Shown here: piece after piece, positions 15,967 through 21,759 of the stretch
Layout of the letters: each line of letters begins with the position of its first letter
Position numbering within the stretch: the first letter of the stretch is position 1
Source of the DNA: Bacillota bacterium
GTDB taxonomy: Bacteria > Bacillota > Clostridia > Acetivibrionales > DSM-1351
Direction: 5' to 3'
NCBI GenBank assembly: GCA_023431385.1
Contig: JAEYWA010000148.1
Location: forward strand, 1 to 21,759
DNA: 21,759 nucleotides
Position numbers and translations under genes: made by a program
Notes under the pieces: generated by a model
The model's database searches: none
Seen by the model: the letters and a program-made list of their open reading frames with translations, nothing else
What the model was told of the DNA's origin: nothing

Positions 15967-16803
15967 ATGGGCGCTTTTTATGTAAGCATAATATTTGTGG
16001 GGATTTTATTAGTGATTGGATCCCTTATTTTTATTGCAGTGGACAAGGTTAATGGAAAGGATTATTTCAAGGAGTTTGACAGAAAAAAAGAAGAGATGTT
16101 TAACCTTATTCAGGACTCGGAAGAAATGATTCAGGAGCTCAATAAAATGTCGGATTATGTTGTAACAATGATCTCCGAAAAAAACCAGGAGTATTTTGAA
16201 AAGGTAAACAAAGCCCAGACGAGTAATTCAGACCCAGCAATAGATTTTTCGTCAAAGGAGAAGGTATATGAAACCCAGAGAGCTAACATTAAGTCAGTAA
16301 CCTATACACCTTCAATACCTGTCAGAGTTAACCCAATCCCTTCGGTACCGGTTACAAATGTACCGAAGCCTGTAATGCCGGATAATTCAGAGACAGCCAT
16401 CAGGGAAGAAGAGGCTTCGTCTCAAGAAGCCTTACTGCCCAAAACTCCTGAAATATCTGAAATAGTAAATAAAGCTGATTCTGACTTTAAAGCAAATACC
16501 AAAGATCCAAATGATGGAGAGTTTGAGAAAGAGAGAGCAAATCCAGTCGTTGAAAAAATGAACTCGTCGGGTGACCTCAATACAACGCCGAGAATCAGAG
16601 AAAAACACGAAGTTAATACACAGATGTCCAATATAACAGAAAGACTGAAGGAAACTGATGCCAATAAAACCAGACTTGTTCTCAATAATAAGAGGCGGGA
16701 AGTTCTGAAAATGATAGAACAGGGAATGAGTAATGATGAAATAGCAGACAAGCTAAAAATAGGCAAAGGTGAAATTGGTTTAATCAGAGGGTTGAGCAAA
16801 TGA
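15967..16803 (+). CDS. SwrB-like membrane protein (DUF6115-type C-terminus)
   Basis: The frame opens at GTG 15961, but that GTG is part of the GAGGTG ribosome binding site, so the ATG at 15967 is chosen (278 aa). One N-terminal membrane segment (about 3-25) is followed by a charged coiled coil (about 30-80), a long disordered Pro/Val/Glu/Ser-rich middle, and a compact C-terminal helix-turn-helix-like motif (VLKMIEQGMSNDEIADKLKI, then GKGEIGLI). This anchor + coil + C-terminal GKGEI motif resembles SwrB of B. subtilis, encoded right after sigD there and known to promote FliP-dependent basal-body/export maturation. Here it is also downstream of sigD. It is longer than SwrB (about 167 aa) because of the middle region. 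Homology is inferred from architecture. Confidence 0.8.
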   Translation: MGAFYVSIIFVGILLVIGSLIFIAVDKVNGKDYFKEFDRKKEEMFNLIQDSEEMIQELNKMSDYVVTMISEKNQEYFEKVNKAQTSNSDPAIDFSSKEKVYETQRANIKSVTYTPSIPVRVNPIPSVPVTNVPKPVMPDNSETAIREEEASSQEALLPKTPEISEIVNKADSDFKANTKDPNDGEFEKERANPVVEKMNSSGDLNTTPRIREKHEVNTQMSNITERLKETDANKTRLVLNNKRREVLKMIEQGMSNDEIADKLKIGKGEIGLIRGLSK

Positions 16804-17324
16804 GACGAGTTCATGAGAAAAGTATTATTCTTGGAATTGGTATCGGCATGATAGTAACTTCCATTGCCGGACTTGTGTATTCTGGTAGTGAGAGCAGTGG
16901 ACAGACTGAAAAACTCTCCAGGGAAGAAATAATTAGATTAGCTAAGAGCTACGGTTTGGTTGAACCTGTTCATTTGATAGAAGATGATACTACAGCAGCC
17001 GGAACTACAGGTGATACAGCAGCTGACAATACATCCCGGACAGGTACTGGTGCAAATACAAATACTGACACAAATACTGACACAAATACTGATACAAATA
17101 CTCAAACTCTAGAAAGAAACATATCGGTAATCATTGATCAGGGATTTGACACCAAAAAGGTTATAGACCTTTTATTTGAGACTGGTGTAATATCAGACAA
17201 GGATGAGTTTGAAACTGTAATGCAGACTTATAATGCATCTGGTAAAATCAACGCTGGTAAATATGCCTTTAAAAAAGATGATGATTATGAGTATGTTGTA
17301 AAGACCATATGTAATATAAAATAA
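16800..17324 (+). CDS. Membrane protein with MltG/YceG-like LysM-type domain, lacking a transglycosylase domain
   Basis: The 174-aa protein has one N-terminal membrane segment (about 9-28), a short helical region (LSREEIIRLAKSYGLVEP), a Thr/Asn/Asp-rich linker with TNTD repeats (87-102), and a C-terminal domain (about 108-174). That domain reads like the N-terminal LysM-like domain of MltG/YceG: a V-I-DQGFDTKKVIDLLFETGVI start and an INAGKYAFKKDD turn. The catalytic transglycosylase part of MltG is absent, so peptidoglycan or protein binding outside the membrane is more likely than cleavage. Its ATG overlaps the SwrB-like stop (ATGA). It is the last gene of the operon, its stop overlapping the terminator stem. 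Confidence 0.78.
   Translation: MRRVHEKSIILGIGIGMIVTSIAGLVYSGSESSGQTEKLSREEIIRLAKSYGLVEPVHLIEDDTTAAGTTGDTAADNTSRTGTGANTNTDTNTDTNTDTNTQTLERNISVIIDQGFDTKKVIDLLFETGVISDKDEFETVMQTYNASGKINAGKYAFKKDDDYEYVVKTICNIK
17058..17105 (+). repeat. 12-bp in-frame tandem repeat (TNTD)
   Basis: The unit ACAAATACTGAC occurs at 17058 and 17070, then with T at its last position at 17082, and in degenerate form at 17094. It encodes four TNTD/TNTQ units in the linker of the MltG-like protein. Because 12 is a multiple of 3, copy-number changes by slippage would change linker length without a frameshift. Confidence 0.9.
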
Positions 17325-17370
17325 ACCGCTTTGCTTAAGCTATGGTATAGCCTCAAGCAAAGCGGTTTTT
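17323..17370. terminator. Bidirectional intrinsic terminator between the flagellar operon and the MATE gene
   Basis: AAACCGCTTTGCTT (17323-17336) pairs perfectly with AAGCAAAGCGGTTT (17355-17368), a 14-bp stem. GCTAT/ATAGC (17339-17343/17347-17351) extends it across a small internal loop to a GGT tip. A T-run (17366-17370) follows on the + strand; the A-rich sequence before the stem gives a T-rich tail on the - strand. It lies between two convergent genes, overlapping the last + stop codon and ending 1-2 nt before the MATE stop. Confidence 0.93.
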
Positions 17371-17371
17371 C

Positions 17372-18736
17372 TTAAGCTCCCAATGAACTTTTTCTGTCAA
17401 ACTCTTCTCTTATTACTTTAAAACCTATAGGTGTAAAGATTAGTATACAAATCAACTCTGCAAAGGGGTAGCAATACCATACTCCGTTTAAGCCAAAGAT
17501 CTTCCCGAACACAAATGCTCCCGGTAGAAGGAGAACTAATTGACGAAGCAGTGACATCACCAGAGATTTCATACCATGCCCTACAGACTGGAACATTGTA
17601 GTAATTATAATACCAAAAGATGCTGGAATAAAGCACAGGCTGATTACCTTAAGGGCATGTATACCAATTTCAGAATTCTGCCCGAAAATTGACAGGAGTT
17701 GTCCGGGGAACAGTTGGAACATTGCTAATCCAAAGGACATAATAATAATGGTTACTGTCAGTGAAAGATTGAAGGTCTTATAAAATCTCTTCTTTTTATT
17801 AGCTCCAAAATTATAAGCCATAATAGGCATAGCTCCCTGAGTCAAACCAAAAACAGGCATAAAGACAAAGGACTGAAGCTTAAAGTAGATTCCGAGTACT
17901 GCAATAGCAGTTTCTGAAAAAGACATAAGAATAGCATTCAGTCCTGTTGTAGTGACTGAGCCGATGGCATTCATTACTATTGATGGTGCTCCTACTTTAT
18001 ATATATTAATAATATTATGTTTTTTAAGCTTAAGGCCTTTTAACGTCAAATGTATATCATGACTTTTTACCCTAAACATAATCATAACATAGGTCATGGC
18101 TGTAAGCTGTCCGATAATAGTAGCAGTAGCCGACCCGGCAATGCCCATCTCAGGAAAGCCAAACATACCGAATATCAATATTGGATTTAATATAATATTT
18201 GTAATTGCGCCGATTAACTGAGATATCATCGGTATAAGCATATTTCCCGTAGCTTGCAAGGTTTTTGAATGAATTATTTCAATGAACATTCCTGCCGAAG
18301 CAGCAGTAACAATCGTTAAATAAGTTGTACCCATTGAAACTACGTTCGGGTTATCCGAAAACAAAGAAATAAACGGACCTGAGACTGTAAGTCCAATGAC
18401 GACAAAGACTGCTGCATTTATTATAGCAAGAAACAAGCCTGTCCTGGCAGTTACAGTGGCTTCATCAACCTTACCTTCACCAAGCTTTCTCGCAATAAGG
18501 GAGTTAGTTCCTATACCAACACCAACAGCAAAGGCTAAAGTCAGCAACTGCATAGGGAAAGCTATTGAAACGGCTGTAAAGGCTTCCTCACCTATTTTTG
18601 AAACAAAATAACTGTCTACAACATTGTACAGGGACTGAACCAACATTGAAAGCATAGCCGGTAGAGACATATTTGTCAAAAGCCTCCCAATAGGCATAGT
18701 ACCCATTTTCTCTGATTTTAAATTCTCTTTTTGCAT
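17372..18736 (-). CDS. MATE-family efflux transporter
   Basis: This 454-aa protein has about 12 membrane segments in two MatE halves, the normal size for the multidrug and toxin extrusion family (cation/drug antiporters in the cytoplasmic membrane). Typical stretches are near the N-terminus (GRLLTNMSLPAMLSMLVQSL, NVVDSYFVSKIGEEAFTAVS) and at the start of the second half (MNAIGSVTTTGLNAIL; QGAMPIMAYNFGANKKKRFY). The N-half is closest in style to the MepA/DinF-like bacterial branch. AAGGGG lies 5 nt before the ATG. It is convergent with the flagellar operon and divergent from the ydbS-like gene, with its own promoter. Substrate cannot be told from sequence. Confidence 0.93.
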   Translation of the reverse strand: MQKENLKSEKMGTMPIGRLLTNMSLPAMLSMLVQSLYNVVDSYFVSKIGEEAFTAVSIAFPMQLLTLAFAVGVGIGTNSLIARKLGEGKVDEATVTARTGLFLAIINAAVFVVIGLTVSGPFISLFSDNPNVVSMGTTYLTIVTAASAGMFIEIIHSKTLQATGNMLIPMISQLIGAITNIILNPILIFGMFGFPEMGIAGSATATIIGQLTAMTYVMIMFRVKSHDIHLTLKGLKLKKHNIINIYKVGAPSIVMNAIGSVTTTGLNAILMSFSETAIAVLGIYFKLQSFVFMPVFGLTQGAMPIMAYNFGANKKKRFYKTFNLSLTVTIIIMSFGLAMFQLFPGQLLSIFGQNSEIGIHALKVISLCFIPASFGIIITTMFQSVGHGMKSLVMSLLRQLVLLLPGAFVFGKIFGLNGVWYCYPFAELICILIFTPIGFKVIREEFDRKSSLGA

Positions 18737-18785
18737 ATAAACCCCTTCTTATTCTGTATACATTAAGCATTATTTCAAACAATTG

Positions 18786-18814
18786 ATTTTATCAGTTATA
18801 TCGAATAAAGTCAA
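18786..18814 (-). promoter_or_regulatory. Sigma-A promoter of the MATE gene
   Basis: Read on the - strand, TTGACT (18814-18809) and TAAAAT (18791-18786) each match consensus at 5 of 6 bases, with an ideal 17-nt spacer. The start codon lies about 50 nt downstream of the -10 box. Confidence 0.8.
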
Positions 18815-18880
18815 ATTGAAAAGATTTATGTAATTATTGAATAGTTTTGTCTAATCATTTAAAACCGGGACAAAAGACAT

Positions 18881-18921
18881 ACAATCCAATATTTACGGGT
18901 TAATTGATTGTATATTATAAT
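18881..18921 (+). promoter_or_regulatory. Putative promoter and dyad upstream of the ydbS-like gene
   Basis: A perfect TATAAT (18916-18921) has a weak -35 (TTTACG, 18892-18897) at 18 nt. An imperfect dyad, ACAATCCAAT (18881-18890) and ATTGATTGT (18903-18911), covers the -35 region and ends just before the -10, where a repressor could act. A second, wider inverted repeat (TTTTGTC 18845-18851, GACAAAA 18869-18875) lies upstream. Confidence 0.5.
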
Positions 18922-19011
18922 GGTAATAGCTATAAAGAAATAGTAATAACTTTAACATGTTAAAAAACATTGAATGGACTAAATACTATAAATTTTGATA
19001 AGGGAGAGGTT

Positions 19012-19497
19012 ATGGAATATAACAAACTGGATGAAAAAATACTTATATCCTGGAGAATTTCACGATTGATAGGCATTATAATAATTGGTGCCATTTTGGG
19101 TGTTGGGTTATTTCTCTTAACAAAAGCTGATTTCTTTGAGCCCTGGAGGAATTATTCATTCATCGGAGCGGGTCTAATTATAACGTATATGCTGGCAGGT
19201 TTATTTATTTATCCTGCCATAGAATACAGACAATGGGGCTATATCATAACAGATGACAGAGTTGAAATCCGTCACGGAATATTTTTTGTTAAAAACACAA
19301 TTATTCCAATTGTAAGAATTCAGCACATAACAGTTTCACAGGGGCCTATAATAAGAAAACTGGGGATTTCGGTCTTGAATATTCATACTGCCAGCGGACA
19401 GTTCAGTATAGCAGGTATATCCAATGCTGAGGCCAAATCAATTGCTGAAGGTTTAAGGTCAAAACTCTATAATAGGTTGGATGCTCAGGAGCAATAA
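19012..19497 (+). CDS. ydbS: YdbS-like bPH2 (DUF304) membrane protein
   Basis: The frame opens at a TTG (18970), but GGGAG 5 nt before the ATG at 19012 marks the better start (161 aa). Two N-terminal membrane segments (about 16-37 and 48-69) are followed by one bacterial PH-like domain. Its features are YIITDDRVEIRHGIF, IPIVRIQHITVSQGPIIRK, LGISVLNIHTASG and IAGISNAEA, all strongly family-like. In B. subtilis the ydbS-ydbT pair is linked to resistance against some bacteriocins; whether that holds here is unknown. The larger ydbT-like partner begins 93 nt downstream, so the two are probably co-transcribed. Confidence 0.9.
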   Translation: MEYNKLDEKILISWRISRLIGIIIIGAILGVGLFLLTKADFFEPWRNYSFIGAGLIITYMLAGLFIYPAIEYRQWGYIITDDRVEIRHGIFFVKNTIIPIVRIQHITVSQGPIIRKLGISVLNIHTASGQFSIAGISNAEAKSIAEGLRSKLYNRLDAQEQ

Positions 19498-19590
19498 CAT
19501 ACGGATTTGTTAAAATCAAAAATAGAAACGTATTCTGACAAATAAATGACAAATTAAAAAGAATAATACTTGAGGATTTGGAGGATAAAA

Positions 19591-21009
19591 GTGGAATTTA
19601 AGCATAAGCGAGGAAACTATCTAATTATATTTGAAAGAGTAATAGAACTCCCGATACTTATAGTAGGAGCACTTGCCAGTATTGTTCTGGTTAAGAATTT
19701 TGATGTGCAGGCAATAATGCCCCTAGTAATTATCTTATTTAGTCCAATATCCAGATTAATTAACTACCTGTTTACATTCTACACCCTTGAGGAAGATCAC
19801 CTTCTTGTTGAATCGGGGGTTTTCACAAAGAAAAGGGTGGAGATTCCGTTTACTTCAGTTACTACAGTTGATCTTTCTCAGAACATATTATTTCAGTTGT
19901 CTAAAGTGTATAAAATAAAGGTTGACAACGCAAGCCAGACAAATGATACATCAAATCAGTCCAATATAGTGCTGACTCTTAAAGTAAATGATGCCATAAG
20001 ATTCAAAGAGATAATATCAAAAGGTAATCATATTGAAGGGGTTAAGGAAAAGGAAGCTGAAGAAGAGTCCATAAAAGCAGTGCCTCAGGACTTTATTAAA
20101 TTGGGTCTGCTGCAATCCAAGTGGGTTTATTTTCTTAGTGTATTTGCCATTGCAGGCCCACTGTTTGGTATAATATCCCCAATATTTAAGGAAGTGCTTA
20201 AAAATATGCTGGTCGGTGTCATTATAGTTATTTTAATAGTAACAGGTTACGTGTTTTCGGTAGCTTTGTCGCTGATAAAAAGCGTTGTAACCTATTACAA
20301 CTTTATGGTATGGGCCACTGATGAGGCAGTTAAAATAAAATACGGATTATTCAATAAAAAGAGTTATTCACTTCAGAAAAGCAAGATAAACGGAATTATT
20401 CTAAAGCAGAATCTGCTTATGCGATTATGCGGTCTCTATACTATAGAAGTTATTGTTATTGGGTACGGTGACTCCGGTAAAGAGGGAGAAACCGAGCAAG
20501 CAATTATTTTTCCAATAGCCTCCTTTGAAAAAATCAAAGGGATTGTGAACCAACTTCTGCCGGAGTATCATTTGGATTACAGTCTAACTCGCCCGGATAG
20601 AAGAGCGCTAAAGTACTTTTTTGCCAGTCCAGTTTATGTTTTATCCATAATAGGTGCTATTGTTTTAGTAGTAGTATCAATAAGCATCAGCCAGGTGCTT
20701 GTTGCAGCAGCAGCTCTGTTAATCCTTATATTATCGACCGTAAGAGTGTTCCTGTGCTTTAGCAGCACCGGAATAAGTGTTGATAACAATAATGTAGTGC
20801 TAACATCCGGAGGCTTTGGTAAAAAAGTGGCACTTATCAAGACTGCAAGTATTGAGAGCATAGCTTCAACCGGCAACAAATTTAAAAGGAACAAGGGTTT
20901 TGTGTCCATATCACTGGGCTATGTTGCTCCTGCTCGAGCTGCGCGGATGACCTCTTACAATTTGCCACTGGAGCAGTTTACGTTACTGCAAGGTGTGTTG
21001 AGATACTAA
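19591..21009 (+). CDS. ydbT: YdbT-like membrane protein with three bPH2 domains
   Basis: The frame is open from TTG 19570, but GGAGG at 19580-19584 lies 6 nt before the GTG at 19591, the chosen start (472 aa). Three bPH2/DUF304 domains alternate with pairs of membrane segments: PH1 about 65-145 (EEDHLLVESGVFTKKRVEIP), PH2 about 240-325 (DEAVKIKYGLFNKKSYSLQ; KINGIILKQNLLMRLCGLYT) and PH3 about 390-472 (more divergent, GISVDNNNVVLTSGGFGKKV). Membrane pairs lie near 12-55, 180-235 and 345-385. This is the usual YdbT architecture, and it follows the YdbS-like gene as in other Firmicutes. Confidence 0.9.
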   Translation: MEFKHKRGNYLIIFERVIELPILIVGALASIVLVKNFDVQAIMPLVIILFSPISRLINYLFTFYTLEEDHLLVESGVFTKKRVEIPFTSVTTVDLSQNILFQLSKVYKIKVDNASQTNDTSNQSNIVLTLKVNDAIRFKEIISKGNHIEGVKEKEAEEESIKAVPQDFIKLGLLQSKWVYFLSVFAIAGPLFGIISPIFKEVLKNMLVGVIIVILIVTGYVFSVALSLIKSVVTYYNFMVWATDEAVKIKYGLFNKKSYSLQKSKINGIILKQNLLMRLCGLYTIEVIVIGYGDSGKEGETEQAIIFPIASFEKIKGIVNQLLPEYHLDYSLTRPDRRALKYFFASPVYVLSIIGAIVLVVVSISISQVLVAAAALLILILSTVRVFLCFSSTGISVDNNNVVLTSGGFGKKVALIKTASIESIASTGNKFKRNKGFVSISLGYVAPARAARMTSYNLPLEQFTLLQGVLRY

Positions 21010-21127
21010 ATAATGGTTTCATAACTTAAAAAAAGGATAAGAATTTGGTGAAAATCTAGTGGCGTACTTGATGTAAAAATTTGTGGTAAAATTGCGGAAA
21101 ATAAATAAGCGTTTTTATATTTTAGTA

Positions 21128-21156
21128 TTGATTTGTTAAAGTTTCTGTGTTACTAT
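21128..21156 (+). promoter_or_regulatory. Promoter of tRNA-Leu
   Basis: TTGATT (21128-21133) and TACTAT (21151-21156) are 17 nt apart, and a TG at 21148-21149 gives an extended -10. The tRNA starts 22 nt after the -10 box. Confidence 0.6.
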
Positions 21157-21178
21157 ATTTAAGCAGCGAAAAGCATAC

Positions 21179-21265
21179 GCCGAAGTGGTGAAATTGGCAG
21201 ACGCACTGGACTCAAAATCCAGCGTAGGTGACTACATGCCGGTTCGAGTCCGGCCTTCGGCACCA
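21179..21265 (+). tRNA. tRNA-Leu (anticodon CAA)
   Basis: Acceptor arms GCCGAAG (21179-21185) and CTTCGGC (21255-21261) pair over 7 bp, with an encoded ACCA end. The anticodon arm is CTGGA/TCCAG around CTCAAAA, giving anticodon CAA (21213-21215), which reads UUG. A long variable arm (GTAG/CTAC stem) marks a class II tRNA, and the T arm has GGTTCGAGTCC. It appears to be a single-gene transcription unit. Confidence 0.98.
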
Positions 21266-21298
21266 AGACTCTTGAGGATTTCTTTGAGAGTCTTTTTT
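21265..21298 (+). terminator. Terminator of tRNA-Leu
   Basis: AAGACTCT (21265-21272) and AGAGTCTT (21287-21294) form an 8-bp stem with a 14-nt loop, ending in six Ts (21293-21298). It starts right at the CCA end, so 3' processing must trim it. Confidence 0.9.
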
Positions 21299-21375
21299 AG
21301 TCTTTTTTATTGTTGGTGCGTTAAAAGAGTCATAAATCATGAAATATTCATGAAATCTTATATGCTTAAGCTTAT

Positions 21376-21565
21376 TTATCTTGAGGGGTTCTGCAAATCT
21401 TTTTTGAATGAGCCTCCATGCATTGCAGACAAGCCTTTATCAGGTACAACTAATCCTATTCCTTTTTTAGATTTGAAAATCGACAGTAAATACCGTTGAC
21501 GTTACATGGTCTTCATACACTCCTACCATAGCAACTGTATAAACTTCTATTAAACTAAAACTCTA
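21376..21565 (-). pseudogene. Possible decayed 3' end of an unidentified gene
   Basis: This gene-poor spacer (21299-21654, 356 nt) contains two abutting open stretches on the - strand with protein-like composition. The first (21564 down to 21467) includes EVYTVAMVGVYEDHVTSTVF. The second, in the +1-shifted frame and ending at TAA 21378-21376, includes GIGLVVPDKGLSAMHGG and SFKKDLQNPSR. They meet at a run of six As, a usual frameshift site. No start codon or ribosome binding site supports an intact gene and I cannot name the family. Chance open frames remain possible. Confidence 0.3.
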
Positions 21566-21618
21566 ATTATACCTTTTCTACACAAATTATCAGACTTATA
21601 ATTAAATGGATTTATAGT

Positions 21619-21624
21619 TATAAT
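21619..21624 (+). promoter_or_regulatory. Possible -10 box for the secreted-protein gene
   Basis: A perfect TATAAT lies 31 nt before the start codon of the last gene. The best -35 (TTATAA at 21596-21601, 17 nt away) is weak, so a complete promoter is not certain. Confidence 0.35.
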
Positions 21625-21654
21625 TTAACAGAATATATTGTGGAGGTAGATTTA

Positions 21655-21759
21655 ATGAAGAGATTTAGCAAGCTATTATGTTTTATGGTTGTATTTATTT
21701 CAGTTATGGCTGCGTTTTGTGCGGTAAGTTTCGCGGCGGACTTTTCAAATTGGACAAAT
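21655..21759 (+). CDS. Start of a secreted protein (3' partial)
   Basis: Only 35 codons are visible. The N-terminus is a classic Sec signal peptide: basic MKRFSK, a hydrophobic core (LLCFMVVFISVMAAFCAV), and a probable signal peptidase I site after SFAA, leaving DFSNWTN as the start of the mature protein. GGAGGT (21642-21647) lies 7 nt before the ATG. Too little remains to name the protein; a cell-surface or extracellular product is all that can be said. Confidence 0.85.
   Translation, partial: MKRFSKLLCFMVVFISVMAAFCAVSFAADFSNWTN

Noticed and set aside
21337..21353. TCATGAA-ATA-TTCATGA palindrome after the tRNA terminator
   Set aside because: Short AT-rich dyad without a promoter or gene next to it; likely chance.
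21185..21499. 104-aa + strand open frame starting MVKLADALDSKSSVG
   Set aside because: It is translated through the tRNA-Leu and its terminator; this N-terminal sequence is a well-known false ORF of tRNA-Leu genes.

Overview
The window looks like low-GC, Gram-positive, anaerobic Firmicute DNA, most likely a motile Clostridium/Ruminiclostridium-type bacterium. The reasons are AT-rich composition, strong GGAGG-type ribosome binding sites, TTG/GTG starts, the B. subtilis-like fla/che gene order, and Firmicute-type CheC, CheD and SigD. The genus is an inference from gene content and style; no database was searched.

Positions 1-17370 are the distal part of one long flagellar/chemotaxis operon, all on the + strand: fliP (5' end cut by the window), fliQ, fliR, flhB, flhA, flhF, flhG, a PilZ flagellar-brake gene, cheB, cheA, cheW, cheC, cheD, a small membrane/coiled-coil protein, sigD, fapA (DUF342), a 93-aa disordered protein, a SwrB-like membrane protein and a membrane protein with an MltG/YceG-like LysM-type domain. 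Genes are tightly packed, with ATGA or 1-nt overlaps at pilZ/cheB, cheC/cheD and swrB-like/MltG-like. The largest internal gaps (about 127 nt before flhF, 107 nt after cheD) hold possible RNA hairpins. The operon ends at a strong hairpin (17323-17370) that serves both strands.

Together these genes encode the flagellar type III export gate (FliPQR-FlhB-FlhA), control of flagellar site and number (FlhF/FlhG), a c-di-GMP brake, a chemosensory core with methylesterase, kinase, coupling protein, CheY-P phosphatase and receptor deamidase, and the late flagellar sigma factor. The four genes after sigD are poorly characterised and form the most interesting accessory module. cheR and cheY are not in the window.

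Positions 17372-21009 are unrelated housekeeping/resistance genes. A MATE-family transporter lies on the - strand with a good sigma-A promoter. It is divergent from a ydbS-ydbT-like pair of bPH2 membrane proteins. Then come a tRNA-Leu(CAA) with its own promoter and terminator, a short spacer with what may be the decayed 3' end of a - strand gene, and the first 35 codons of a secreted protein that runs off the window.

No CRISPR array, insertion sequence, rRNA, phage gene or recognisable riboswitch was seen.
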